A stretch of 63,582 nt of DNA from Roseomonas indoligenes (GTDB lineage Bacteria; Pseudomonadota; Alphaproteobacteria; Acetobacterales; Acetobacteraceae): contig NZ_JAGIZA010000024.1 in the NCBI RefSeq assembly GCF_017813365.1, positions 1-63,582 of the forward strand, in the 5' to 3' direction. The position numbers were made by a program, and so were the translations under genes. Shown here in pieces: positions 43,881 to 55,245 of the stretch. The notes under the pieces were generated by a model. The model ran no database searches. It had not been told where the DNA came from and saw only the letters and a list, made by a program, of their open reading frames with translations. Every line of letters starts with the position of its first letter. Position 1 is the first letter of the stretch.

Positions 43881-44282
43881 ATGATGAACAAGCGCGACGT
43901 GATCTTCCCGCCCGGCCGGCAGGCCCTTTACGAGAAGCACCGCTACTCGGCGGCCGTCCGATCCGGCGACCTCCTCTTCGTCTCGGGCCAGGTCGGGAGC
44001 CGGGAGGACGGATCGCCCGAGCCGGATTTCGAGAAGCAGGTCCGGCTCGCCTTCGACAGGCTGAACGCCGTGCTGAAGGCGGCCGGCGGCAGCTTCGACG
44101 ACGTGGTGGACGTGACGACCTTCCACACCGACCCGGAGCGGCAGTTCGAGACGGTAATGGCGGTCAAGAACGAGGCGATCGGGGCGGCGCCCTACCCCAC
44201 CTGGACGGCGGTGGGCGTGACCTGGCTCGCCGGCTTCGACTTCGAGATCAAGGTCATCGCCCGCATCCCCGCGGCAGGCTGA
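43881..44282 (+). CDS. RidA family protein
   Basis: A 133-residue protein of the RidA/YjgF/Rid family, starting at ATG 43881 or 43884 (AGGAG at 43872-43876 favours the latter). It has SAAVRSGDLLFVSGQVGSRE, a beta-strand typical of the family, and VTTFHTDPERQFETVM. The Arg that marks imine deaminases of the RidA subgroup (an R near position 105 in YjgF) is not clearly seen, so it may belong to another Rid subgroup. It is under likely TetR control. Confidence 0.85.
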   Translation: MMNKRDVIFPPGRQALYEKHRYSAAVRSGDLLFVSGQVGSREDGSPEPDFEKQVRLAFDRLNAVLKAAGGSFDDVVDVTTFHTDPERQFETVMAVKNEAIGAAPYPTWTAVGVTWLAGFDFEIKVIARIPAAG

Positions 44283-44295
44283 ACCGGGCGCGCGG

Positions 44296-46269
44296 TCAGC
44301 TCCCGACCACGCCCCCGTCCTTCCGCACGATGGCGATCACGGAGGGCCGCGGCGGCATGTCCGGCCGAAAATCCGGCCAGCGGGTCGAGGGGTTCTCGAA
44401 TGTGCTCTCCGCGTCCTCGCCGGGGTGCTGGACGGCCAGGAACACGGTGCGGTCCCCCGGGCCGATCAGCGGGCCGCAGACCTCCGCGCCCTGGGGCGCC
44501 GCGTAGAAGCGGCGGGTGAGCGCGCGGCCTTCGCCGTCCGTATCGGCGGCGTAGAGGCCGTCCGCCACCTTCGCGGCCGTTGGCGCGCCATCGGTGGCGA
44601 TCCAGATGCGGCCCTTGCTATCGAAGGCGCAGTTGTCGGGGCAGGAAAGCCATCCGGATTCCGCCCCCACCGCCCGGTGATAGGCCGCGCCCGCGCTCGT
44701 GCCGGGCTGGCCGGCCATCAGGAAAATTTCCCAGCGCGCCGTGCGGGCGGCGTGGTCGCAGTTCCCCGGCGGGATGATCTCCAGCGCATGGCCGTGATGG
44801 TTGTTCGGGCGCGGGTTGGGCGCGTCCAGCCGGTCCGGGCGGCGGCTGCCGTTGTTCGTCAGCATCACGTAGACCCGGCCGTTGACGGGGTTCGTCTCCA
44901 CGTCCTCCGGCCGGTCCATCGGCGTGGCGCCGAGAAGGTCGGCGGCGCGGCGCGCCTCGATCACCACGTCGCCCTGGCTGCGGAAGCCGTTCGCCTCGGT
45001 CAGCGGGCCCTCGCCATAGGTCAGCGGCAGCCAGTCCAGCGTGCCGTCGTCGTGGAAGCGGGCGACCATCAGCGTGCCGTTATCCAGCAGGTCGCGGTTG
45101 CCGGCCGGGTCGCCGGGATTCCAGGGGCGGGCGGTGACGAATTTGTAGACGTAGTCGAAGCGCTCGTCGTCGCCCATGTAGATCACCACGCGGCCATCAG
45201 GGGCCAGGGCGTGGGTGCAGCCCTCGTGCTTGAAGCGGCCGAGGGCGGTGCGCTTCACGGGCTGGGAATCCGGGTCGTAGGGGTCGAACTCCACCACCCA
45301 GCCGAAGCGGTTGGGCTCGTTCGGCTCAAGCCCCACGTCGAAGCGCGGCTCATGGCGCAGCCAGGGGAACTGGGGATCGCGCACCAGGCCGTAGCGCTTG
45401 TAGGCGGCGGCCTGCGCGCCGGTCGTCACCGCTTCCCCGCCGAAATAGTAGTTGAAGTTCTCCTCGGCGATCAGGACCGTGCCCCAGGGCGTATTGCCGC
45501 CGGCGCAGTTGTTCAGCGTGCCCAGCACGCGCGTGCCGGTGGGGTCGGCCGCCGTGCGCAGGCGCTCATGGCCCGCGGCGGGGCCGCTGATCCGCATGGC
45601 CGTCTCGGCAGTGATGCGGCGGTTCATCGTGCCGCCCGCGACGGGAGCCCAGCGGCCGTTCTCGCGCCGGATCTCCACCACGCTGGCACCGTGCGCCATC
45701 ATCTGCGTGCGGACCTGCGCGGCGGTGGAGCACGTGCGGGCGGCACGCGCGTTGCCGAGGCCGGGGAACATCAGCTCGGGGTTGGTGTACTCGTGGTTCA
45801 CCACGAGAAGCCCGTGCTCGCCGCCCTTCGTGCCTTTCGGCAGGGGGAAGAAGTCGAGGTAGTCATTGTTGTAGCCGAACTGCAGCGCCTGGGCCTCCGG
45901 CGTCTGGTTGGCCGGGTCGAAGGCGGGCGCGCCGGGCAGGACGGGATCGCCCCAGCGCATCAGGGTCTGAATCTCGTAGCCCTCCGGCACCACGGAGTCC
46001 GGGCCGCTAGAGTGGGGCAGGCCGTGGAATCCGAGGGTGGAGCCGCCCTCCGTCGGAAGTTGGGCCTGGGCGCGCGCCCGCCCGGGCAGGGCTGTTGGCA
46101 GCACGCCGGTCGCGGCGGCGCCGAACAACCCGCGCAGGGCCGTGCGGCGGGCCAACCGGCGGCCGATCACGGAGCCGATCGTGTCCTCCGGCGCGGGATT
46201 GCTGCCGAGATCCTCCATGGCCTGCTGCGTCAGCACAGGCTCATCCACGCGCACCGGCACCCTGCTCAT
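44296..46269 (-). CDS. PhoX-family alkaline phosphatase (DUF839)
   Basis: About 657 residues from ATG 46269. A Tat-type signal region (LARRTALRGLFGAAATGVLP) precedes a beta-propeller-like PhoX domain: GLLVVNHEYTNPELMF, GTVLIAEENFNYYFGG, GRFKHEGCTHALAPDGR, PEDVETNPVNGRVYVMLTNN and IWIATDGAP. PhoX enzymes are exported Ca/Fe-dependent phosphatases expressed in phosphate shortage. No Pho box was found by eye. An in-frame extension further upstream has no support. Confidence 0.9.
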   Translation of the reverse strand: MSRVPVRVDEPVLTQQAMEDLGSNPAPEDTIGSVIGRRLARRTALRGLFGAAATGVLPTALPGRARAQAQLPTEGGSTLGFHGLPHSSGPDSVVPEGYEIQTLMRWGDPVLPGAPAFDPANQTPEAQALQFGYNNDYLDFFPLPKGTKGGEHGLLVVNHEYTNPELMFPGLGNARAARTCSTAAQVRTQMMAHGASVVEIRRENGRWAPVAGGTMNRRITAETAMRISGPAAGHERLRTAADPTGTRVLGTLNNCAGGNTPWGTVLIAEENFNYYFGGEAVTTGAQAAAYKRYGLVRDPQFPWLRHEPRFDVGLEPNEPNRFGWVVEFDPYDPDSQPVKRTALGRFKHEGCTHALAPDGRVVIYMGDDERFDYVYKFVTARPWNPGDPAGNRDLLDNGTLMVARFHDDGTLDWLPLTYGEGPLTEANGFRSQGDVVIEARRAADLLGATPMDRPEDVETNPVNGRVYVMLTNNGSRRPDRLDAPNPRPNNHHGHALEIIPPGNCDHAARTARWEIFLMAGQPGTSAGAAYHRAVGAESGWLSCPDNCAFDSKGRIWIATDGAPTAAKVADGLYAADTDGEGRALTRRFYAAPQGAEVCGPLIGPGDRTVFLAVQHPGEDAESTFENPSTRWPDFRPDMPPRPSVIAIVRKDGGVVGS

Positions 46270-46367
46270 CCCCCTGGTCGATGCGGCGCCTCCTAGACGG
46301 CCTTCCTGCAGGACGGGATGACAGATCAATGTCGTTTCCGCGACACGAAACGCGGGACCGCTCCCGG

Positions 46368-46940
46368 TCAGCCCGGCAGAGCGGCCTGCCAGCGGCGGAT
46401 GGCCTCCACGGGATAGAGCAACATCAGGACGTTCAGGGTCAGGTTGTCCCGGATCACCGCCAGCGCCAGGAGCTCCATGCCGAGGCCGAGCAGGACGGAA
46501 GCCCACCACGGCAGCCGGGCCGCGATGAGGAAGCCGAGGAGCATGAAGCCGAAATCGGCGAGGGAGTTCACGACGCTGTCGCCGCTGTAGCCCAGCGCGG
46601 CCGTGGCCTCGCGGTAGCGGTCGATGACCATGGGGGTGTTCTCCACGACCTCCCAGGCCGCCTCCAACAGGGCGGCCATGACCGCCCGGGCCCCTGAGCC
46701 GGCGCGCGGCGCCAGGGCCCGGAACCCCGCATAGAAGAGCAACCCGTGGACGAGGTGCGAGAGCGAGTACCAGTCCGCCAGGTGCTGCGAGTTCTCCGCG
46801 CTGTTCACCGCCCCGTGCCAGAGCTTCACCGTACCGCAGGCGCAGATCGGCACCCGCCCCATGGCGAGGAGGATGGCAGCCATGGCCAGGGCGATGGCGG
46901 CCAGGGCGAAGGCCGTCCGGCCGGGTCGTGGAAGGCGCAT
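46368..46940 (-). CDS. DUF2585 membrane protein (UPF0314 type)
   Basis: A 190-residue inner-membrane protein. It has GRVPICACGTVKLWHGAVNS near the front (ICACG and a GxxKLW block) and SAENSQHLADWYSLSHLVHG, both hallmarks of DUF2585. Several further helices follow. The function is unknown. It lies about 100 bases upstream of the PhoX start on the same strand. Confidence 0.88.
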   Translation of the reverse strand: MRLPRPGRTAFALAAIALAMAAILLAMGRVPICACGTVKLWHGAVNSAENSQHLADWYSLSHLVHGLLFYAGFRALAPRAGSGARAVMAALLEAAWEVVENTPMVIDRYREATAALGYSGDSVVNSLADFGFMLLGFLIAARLPWWASVLLGLGMELLALAVIRDNLTLNVLMLLYPVEAIRRWQAALPG

Positions 46941-47071
46941 CCCCGTGGCTTGCCACGGCCCCGCCCGGAACGCACGCGGCAGAGAGGAAGATGCTGGCGC
47001 CGCACGGGCTTGGGTCCCGCGCGCGGCGCAGCTAGAAGCGGCGCACCTTCCCCCGTTTCACTGAGACCCGC

Positions 47072-48331
47072 ATGGCGCCGCGCGCCGCCTCCCCCCTGAT
47101 CGGCCAGCCCCCTGCCCTGCGCGAACTGCCCGCCAGCGAATTCGCGGATGGCCCGGGCCCGGGTGCCCTCTACCGCGGCTCGCCGGGCCCCTGGTGGCGG
47201 GCGGCGACCCTGCCGGTCTCCATTGCCGCCCTGGCCGGGCCGGTGGTGGCCTTGCTGACGCCCTGGGCCCTGGCTCCGCTTCTCGGCCTCGCCCTGCTGC
47301 TGGCCGTGCCCGGGCATTGGCGGGAGCAGCGCGCCCTGCCCTTCGCCCCTTTCGGCGCCGCACTGGTGCCCCTGGCACTGGCGGGCTGGGCTGGCCTCTC
47401 TGCCCTCTGGGCACCCGACCCCGGGCGGGCTCTGGCGAGCGTGGGGGTCCTCGCGGCCGCCGCCCTGCTCGGCGGCCTCGGCGCGGCGGTGGTGGCGGAG
47501 GACCGGCCGGCCGCCCGGCGGGCGCTGGGGGCCTGCGTCGCCCTCGGGCTCGGCGGCGGGCTGGCCCTCGCCCTGTCCGGCCTTGCGTCCGCGGCCACGA
47601 TGCCCGGCCCTGGTCCGGCGGCCGGCCTGATTGCGCTTCTGCCGCCGCTAATGCTGCGCCTGCGCCTAGCCGGACCCTGGCGGTGGCTTCTCCTGGCTCT
47701 CGCGACCGGGGGTGCCCTGCTGCTGCCGGACGAGGCGGCGGGCCTGGCGGCCCTGGCCGGGGCCGGGGCCGCGCTGCTCGTAGGGCTGGGCGGGCGGTTC
47801 GTCTCAGCCCTCCTCGCGCTGCTCCTCGCCGGTGCGGTGATGGCCACGCCGGTGCTGCTGCCCCGGGCGATGCCGGATCGCGTGCCCGGCGCCTCGCCAG
47901 CCGAGTTGCAGCGCCTTCTGACCTGGGACTTCGCACTGGAGCAGGCGCGGCGCTTGCCCCTGACCGGCTGGGGCGCGGAGGCGAGCCATAACCTGCCCGG
48001 CGCGCACGCTTCCCCAACGCCGGAGTCCCTGGCGCGGCTCGGCATTCCCGCGGAGGCGCGGAACCAGCTTCTCGCGGCCGGGGCGGAGCGGATGCCCACC
48101 CACCCGCAGAACGCCGCCGTCCAGATCTTCCTGGAACTCGGCTGGATCGGCCTCGGCCTCGCCGCGCTGGCGGTGCTGGCACTGGGCTGGGGCGCAGGGG
48201 CGGCCGGCGCCGGGGTGCTGGCGGCCGCGGCCGCGATGAGCCTGGCCGTCGGTGCCTGGGAGCCCTGGTGGCTGGCGGCCCAGGCCTTTGCCGGCGCGGT
48301 GGCGGCAGGGCTCTCCGCGCGGCGGGTTTGA
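47072..48331 (+). CDS. O-antigen ligase-like membrane protein
   Basis: A 419-residue very hydrophobic protein with about 10 membrane helices. A long periplasmic loop precedes MPTHPQNAAVQIFLELGWIG, which matches the conserved H..N...Q...E.G.(I/L)G motif of Wzy_C/WaaL O-antigen ligase-family proteins. It may join a polysaccharide to a lipid or protein, but no LPS genes are adjacent. It is a stand-alone gene. Confidence 0.75.
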   Translation: MAPRAASPLIGQPPALRELPASEFADGPGPGALYRGSPGPWWRAATLPVSIAALAGPVVALLTPWALAPLLGLALLLAVPGHWREQRALPFAPFGAALVPLALAGWAGLSALWAPDPGRALASVGVLAAAALLGGLGAAVVAEDRPAARRALGACVALGLGGGLALALSGLASAATMPGPGPAAGLIALLPPLMLRLRLAGPWRWLLLALATGGALLLPDEAAGLAALAGAGAALLVGLGGRFVSALLALLLAGAVMATPVLLPRAMPDRVPGASPAELQRLLTWDFALEQARRLPLTGWGAEASHNLPGAHASPTPESLARLGIPAEARNQLLAAGAERMPTHPQNAAVQIFLELGWIGLGLAALAVLALGWGAGAAGAGVLAAAAAMSLAVGAWEPWWLAAQAFAGAVAAGLSARRV

Positions 48332-48413
48332 TCGGGCGCAATGCCGGTGGCTGCCGCCGGCCCTGCGGGACTAGGCTCGGGCCTCTGCCCCCACCCCGCA
48401 GGAAACGCCCGCC

Positions 48414-49148
48414 ATGACCGAAGCCGCAGACCCGATCCTCCGCCGCGCCCTGCTCCTGGCCGGCGGGGCCGCCCTGATCCTTCCGGCGCCGAGGGGCGCC
48501 ATGGCGCAGCCCGCCAGCCGATCGCCGGTCGGGATCATCGGCTCCGGCCGGCTGGGCGGCACGGTGGGAACGCTCCTGGCGAGGGCGGGGCATCCCGTCC
48601 TCTTCTCCTCGCGCCATCCGGAGCGGCTGAAGGAGTTGGTGGAGGCCGCCGGGCCGAATGCCCGGGCCGGGCTACCGGCCGAGGCCGCCGCCTTCGGCGA
48701 GGCCCTGCTGGTGGCCGTGCCCTACGGCGCCCTGCCGGATGTAGGGAAGGAACTGGGGGCGGCGCTGCGCGGCAAGGTCGTGCTGGATGCCTGCAACGCG
48801 GTCGTCGCGCGCGACGGCGCGGTGGGTCAGGCGGCGATCGAGCGGGGCATCGGCCTCGCCTCGGCGGAGCACCTGCCCGGTGCCCGCGTGGTCCGGGCCT
48901 TCAACACGCTCGGCTCCCGGGTCCTGGCGGAGCAGGCGCACCGGGCGGGGGCTCCGGTGGCCATTCCCCTGGCCGGGGATGATGCGGCGGCGCTGGAAGC
49001 GGCCGCCGCCCTGGTGCGCGATGCCGGCTTCGATCCCGTCATCGTCGGCCCGCTGGCGCGCGCCCCGGAGTTCGCCATGGGCGCGCGCGGCTACGGCCAG
49101 GCCGTGACCGCGCCCGAGCTGCGGCAGATCCTCGGCCTGTCCGGCTAA
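48414..49148 (+). CDS. Exported NADPH-F420 reductase-like protein
   Basis: A 244-residue protein. A signal peptide with an RR pair (ILRRALLLAGGAALILPAP, then AMAQ) precedes a Rossmann fold, VGIIGSGRLGGTVGTLLARA, with SSRHPERLKEL as the NADP-ribose-phosphate contact. Later come LVAVPYGALPDVGKELG and VVRAFNTLGSRVLAEQA, as in NADPH-dependent F420 reductases (NpdG/FNO-like, and NAD(P)-binding relatives). Export of a cofactor-dependent enzyme is unusual and probably through the Tat pathway. The substrate is unknown. Confidence 0.85.
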   Translation: MTEAADPILRRALLLAGGAALILPAPRGAMAQPASRSPVGIIGSGRLGGTVGTLLARAGHPVLFSSRHPERLKELVEAAGPNARAGLPAEAAAFGEALLVAVPYGALPDVGKELGAALRGKVVLDACNAVVARDGAVGQAAIERGIGLASAEHLPGARVVRAFNTLGSRVLAEQAHRAGAPVAIPLAGDDAAALEAAAALVRDAGFDPVIVGPLARAPEFAMGARGYGQAVTAPELRQILGLSG

Positions 49149-49155
49149 CGCCGGC

Positions 49156-50352
49156 TCACGCCGCCAGGATGCGGCGCGCGCCTTCCGCCAGGACGCGCAT
49201 GCCGAGCGCCAGGTCCTCGTCCTTCGTGTCCTCCGTCCAGTGGTGGCTGATGCCGTTGATGGAGGGCACAAAGAGCATGGCGGCGGGCATGACGCGGGCC
49301 AGGTACTGCGCGTCGTGCCCGGCGCCGGATGGCATGCGCAGCGACTTGCCGGGGGCCAGTGCCTCGGCGGCCGCTTCCAGCGCGTCCTGGAAGGCGGGGT
49401 CGCTCACGGCAGGGGTGGAGAGGGACAGGGCCTCGAGCGTCGCGACCGTCCGCTCCCGCCGGTTGCTCTCGGTGACGCAGCGGCGCAGGACCTCCTCAAG
49501 CCGGCGCAGCACGTCGATATCCACGTCCCGGTACTGGAACAGGATCTCGGCGCGGCCGGGGATGATGGAGGGAGCGCCGGGGGAGAGGGCGATGCGCCCG
49601 GCGGTCCAGACCGTCCGCTCCGCGCAGTGGCGCGGGAACTCGGAGTCGATGGCGGCGAGGAGGCGCACGGCGGCCATGCCGGCGTCGCGCCGCTCGTCCA
49701 TGGTGGTGGTGCCGGCGTGGTTCTGCTGGCCCTCGATCACGATGCGCCACTGCCAGATGGCGACGATGCCGGTGACGACGCCAATTCCCAGGTCGCGCTT
49801 CTCCAGCTGGCGGCCCTGTTCGATATGCATCTCCAGGAATCCGCGATAGCGGCCGGGCTCCGCCCTCAGGCGCGGGCGGCCCTCCAGCCCGGCCTCGCGC
49901 AGGGCGTCCCGCAGCGGCTTGTCGTGGTACTTGTTGGCGAGGCGGTCGATCTCCGTCTCCTCCAGCAGGCCGGTGAAGGAGCGGCTGCCGATGAAGCTGC
50001 CGTAGTGGCCTTCCTCGTCCGCGAAGACGGCCACGTCCACGGGCAGGCCGGATGCGGCCAGGTGCAGCGCGGCCACGCAGCCCAGCGCGCCGTCCAGCCA
50101 GCCCGCCTCGTTCTGGCTCTCCAGATGGCTGCCGGACAGAAGGTGCGGCCCGGGCTTCGGGCTGCGGCCGAGGATGTTGCCGATGCCATCCATCTCCGCC
50201 TCAAGCCCCTCCTCCCGCAGGCGGGAGAGGAACCAGTGGCGGGCTTCCATATCCACGGGGGAATAGGTGGGGCGGTGGACGCCGGTCTTGAACGCGCCGA
50301 ACTCCCGAAGCCGCTTCAGGTCCGCCAGGAAGCGATCCGTATCCACCTGCAT
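49156..50352 (-). CDS. M20-family amidohydrolase (hydantoinase/carbamoylase type)
   Basis: A 398-residue zinc-dependent hydrolase of the AmaB/HyuC/allantoate amidohydrolase group. Metal site: LLSGSHLESQNEAGWLDGAL (the family GSHLDS with an Asp-to-Glu change), then VFADEEGHYGSFIGSRSFTG and FLEMHIEQGRQLEK. The dimerisation domain has GQQNHAGTTTMDERRDA, and MPSGAGHDAQYL follows. It probably hydrolyses N-carbamoyl or allantoate-like substrates. The Glu in GSHLES and the spacing in QNEAGWLDG are unlike typical members. It is monocistronic. Confidence 0.9.
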   Translation of the reverse strand: MQVDTDRFLADLKRLREFGAFKTGVHRPTYSPVDMEARHWFLSRLREEGLEAEMDGIGNILGRSPKPGPHLLSGSHLESQNEAGWLDGALGCVAALHLAASGLPVDVAVFADEEGHYGSFIGSRSFTGLLEETEIDRLANKYHDKPLRDALREAGLEGRPRLRAEPGRYRGFLEMHIEQGRQLEKRDLGIGVVTGIVAIWQWRIVIEGQQNHAGTTTMDERRDAGMAAVRLLAAIDSEFPRHCAERTVWTAGRIALSPGAPSIIPGRAEILFQYRDVDIDVLRRLEEVLRRCVTESNRRERTVATLEALSLSTPAVSDPAFQDALEAAAEALAPGKSLRMPSGAGHDAQYLARVMPAAMLFVPSINGISHHWTEDTKDEDLALGMRVLAEGARRILAA

Positions 50353-50432
50353 GCCCAGTTCCCGTCCTCTCGCGTTGCGGCGGGCAGGTTACGGCGGATC
50401 GGCCGCGCGCAGAACCGCCGCGCGGCCGGATT

Positions 50433-51620
50433 TCAGGCCAGCCAGTCGGAAGCGGGCGGGGCGAGGCCGTTCACGGTCAGCTCCATCACCTCGATGCCGG
50501 AGACGGAAAGGCCAAGGCGAAGGTCGGTGTAGGCGGCCTCCTCGCCATGGCTTTCGGAGATCCAGCGCGCCAGGGCGGCGGCGGCCTCGCGGTGAGCAGG
50601 AGCGCCCCAGAAACCGGGATCGAAGTCCAGCCGCAGCGTGTCGCGGCCCTTGCCGCCGATCAGGATGTCGGGCGCGGGGCCGCGATCGGCAAAGGCGTGG
50701 ATCAGCAGGTCGTTTCCGGCCCCGCCGATCAGGATGTCGATCCCTGCCCCGCCGTCCAGGATATCGTCGCCGTCGCCGCCGCGCAGCGTGTCGCGCTCGG
50801 CGCCGCCGTAGATCAGGTCATCCCCGGCGCCGCCATCGGCGGTGTCGTCCCCTTCGCCGAGGAGGATCAGGTCGTCGCCGGCACCACCGAGGACGATGTC
50901 ATCGCCCGCGCCTGAGGAGATGAGGTCGAGCCCGTCGCCGCCGCGGATCGTGTCGTTGCCGCGGCCGGTGTTGATCAGGTCGATGCCGGGGCCGCCATCG
51001 ACGAGGTTGTCGCCGTCCCCGGCCCGGATGGTGTCGTCGCCCTCGCCGCCGAGGAGGGTGTCGTTCCCCGCGCCGGCGCTGATGGAGTCCCGCCCCGTGC
51101 CGCCGTCGAGGTGGTTGTGACCCTCGCCGCCAATGAGGATGTCGTCGCCGAAACCGCCGAGGAGGATGTCGCTTCCCGCACCACCGATGAGGAGGACCGG
51201 GACGGGGGCGGCGGCCTTCGGCGGCGTCGGCTCGGCGGGCGCCGGCGCCGGGCTGGCGGGCGGGGCGGCAGGTTCGGCCATGATCGGCCAGGCGGGGGCG
51301 GCGGTCGTCGGGACGATGTCGATGGGGGCGGCATCGACCGGGGGACTGTCCGGCAGCGACGTCCCGGGCACGGGGGCCTCGTCGGCCGGGACGGCCTGCG
51401 CTGTGGCTTCGCGAGGAGACATCGCCGGAACCGGATCGGCGCTCGGCGCGGCGTAGGTTGGCACCGGGTCGTCAGCGGAGGGTGCGCCCGGGGCAGTGCC
51501 GGGCGGCGGCAACGTGGGGGAGTCCTCCCAGGCGGACAGCCAGAGGGCCAGGTCGAGCGCGTGCAGATCGCCGCGGACCGCGATGCTGTCGGGGCGGGGG
51601 ACAGGAGGGGAAGCGCGCAC
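50433..51620 (-). CDS. RTX calcium-binding repeat protein
   Basis: A 395-residue protein from GTG 51620. Residues 1-145 are Pro/Ala/Asp-rich and probably disordered. Residues about 146-307 contain some 18 consecutive nonapeptides of the GGxGxDxLx type (for example GGAGSDILL, GGAGDDLIL), which form a Ca2+-binding parallel beta-roll. The last 70 residues are likely the type I secretion signal region. There is no enzyme domain and no signal peptide, so it is probably an exported structural or surface protein. No type I secretion genes lie nearby. Confidence 0.88.
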   Translation of the reverse strand: MRASPPVPRPDSIAVRGDLHALDLALWLSAWEDSPTLPPPGTAPGAPSADDPVPTYAAPSADPVPAMSPREATAQAVPADEAPVPGTSLPDSPPVDAAPIDIVPTTAAPAWPIMAEPAAPPASPAPAPAEPTPPKAAAPVPVLLIGGAGSDILLGGFGDDILIGGEGHNHLDGGTGRDSISAGAGNDTLLGGEGDDTIRAGDGDNLVDGGPGIDLINTGRGNDTIRGGDGLDLISSGAGDDIVLGGAGDDLILLGEGDDTADGGAGDDLIYGGAERDTLRGGDGDDILDGGAGIDILIGGAGNDLLIHAFADRGPAPDILIGGKGRDTLRLDFDPGFWGAPAHREAAAALARWISESHGEEAAYTDLRLGLSVSGIEVMELTVNGLAPPASDWLA

Positions 51621-51622
51621 GA

Positions 51623-51645
51623 ATCGTTCACCAATCCCTAACGAT
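51623..51645. repeat. Inverted repeat near the RTX start
   Basis: ATCGTT (51623-51628) and AACGAT (51640-51645) form an inverted repeat with an 11-base spacer, directly before the RTX start codon. The half-sites are the same as in the palindrome at 51687-51698. Confidence 0.4.
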
Positions 51646-51686
51646 CTTTTTTCTGAGACATCGCCGTGGCGCCGACAACGTCGGAC

Positions 51687-51698
51687 ATCGTTAACGAT
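51687..51698. repeat. Palindrome between the RTX gene and queA
   Basis: ATCGTTAACGAT is a perfect 12-base palindrome made of the same half-sites seen at 51623-51645, in the divergent promoter region. It may be an operator for the RTX gene or queA. It resembles the TTAAC core of CtrA boxes, which is not enough for a call. Confidence 0.45.
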
Positions 51699-51714
51699 TT
51701 TGATGTTCTCGTGA

Positions 51715-54484
<2,770 letters not shown>

Positions 54485-54494
<10 letters not shown>

Positions 54495-54506
54495 GCCCAG
54501 CCCCGG
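54485..54506. terminator. Hairpin at the end of the queuosine operon
   Basis: A 9-bp stem CCGGGGCTG/CAGCCCCGG with an AGCC loop overlaps the queF stop, in the space before the convergent GntR gene. An outer GCGGCC/GGCCGC pairing is also possible. There is no U-tract. Confidence 0.4.
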
Positions 54507-54519
54507 GCCCTGGCGGCCG

Positions 54520-55245
54520 CTAGGCGATCTCCACGGCGTAGCGGTGCGCGCGCGTGTCGAGGCGTGACACGCGCAGCTCCACCGGGCGGCCGGCGGCATC
54601 GAAGGTCACGCGCTCGATCAGCAGAAGCGGCGTCCCCACGGGGCAACCGAGGATGGCCGCGTCCGCCTCCGTCGCGGCGGTGGCGGACAGGTTTTCCTCC
54701 GCCTGCACCACGATGATGCCGTGCGCGTTGCGGTAGTGGACGTAGATCTCCGTCCCCAGCTGCTTCGGCGCCAGGGGCAGGGTGAGGTTGGGAAAGAAGG
54801 CCGCGGGCAGGCTGATGCGCTCCGCGATGCGCGGCTCGCCCTCGAAGACGCGGCTGCGATCGATCCGATGCACCTCCTCCCCGGGCGCGAGGCGCAGGCG
54901 CCGGGCCTCTTCCTCCGAGGCCGGGCTGGTGGTGACGGCGGTGATGACAGTTTCCGGATCGACCGGGCGCCCGGCTAGGTTGCGGACGCGGAAGAACTGG
55001 CCCAGCGCCTGCTGGCTGGTCTGCTGGGCGACATAGGTGCCCCGCCCCTGCCGCCGCTCGATGAGGTGGCGCTGTTCCAGCCGGGCCAGGGCGCGGCGCA
55101 GCGTGCCGGCGGAGACGCCGAGCTCGGCCGCCAACTCCGGCTCGGCCGGGATCGCCTGGCCGGACTTCCAGGAGCCGGAGACGATCCGGTCGTTCAGGAT
55201 CGCCTCGACCTGGACATAGAGGGGGCGGGCGTCGGGCCGACGCAT
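54520..55245 (-). CDS. GntR-family regulator, HutC subfamily
   Basis: A 241-residue regulator starting at ATG 55245. The winged helix has PLYVQVEAILNDRIVSGSWK and ELAAELGVSAGTLRRALARL. The C-terminal UTRA ligand domain (GQFFRVRNLAGRPVDP, LPLAPKQLGTEIYVHY) is the HutC type, which often responds to histidine derivatives, sugars or phosphonates. No target operon is adjacent. An operator-like repeat lies 146 bases upstream (55391-55409), so self-regulation is possible. An earlier ATG at 55293 is less likely. Confidence 0.9.
   Translation of the reverse strand: MRRPDARPLYVQVEAILNDRIVSGSWKSGQAIPAEPELAAELGVSAGTLRRALARLEQRHLIERRQGRGTYVAQQTSQQALGQFFRVRNLAGRPVDPETVITAVTTSPASEEEARRLRLAPGEEVHRIDRSRVFEGEPRIAERISLPAAFFPNLTLPLAPKQLGTEIYVHYRNAHGIIVVQAEENLSATAATEADAAILGCPVGTPLLLIERVTFDAAGRPVELRVSRLDTRAHRYAVEIA

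Noticed and set aside
44425-46296. A 623-residue plus-strand frame opposite PhoX.
   Set aside because: The minus-strand gene has clear PhoX motifs; the antisense product is a repetitive Gly/Ala/Arg/Val-rich sequence typical of GC-rich shadows.
51687-51698. ATCGTTAACGAT as a CtrA box.
   Set aside because: Only one TTAAC core is present and the spacing of the known CtrA site (two cores 7 bases apart) is not met.
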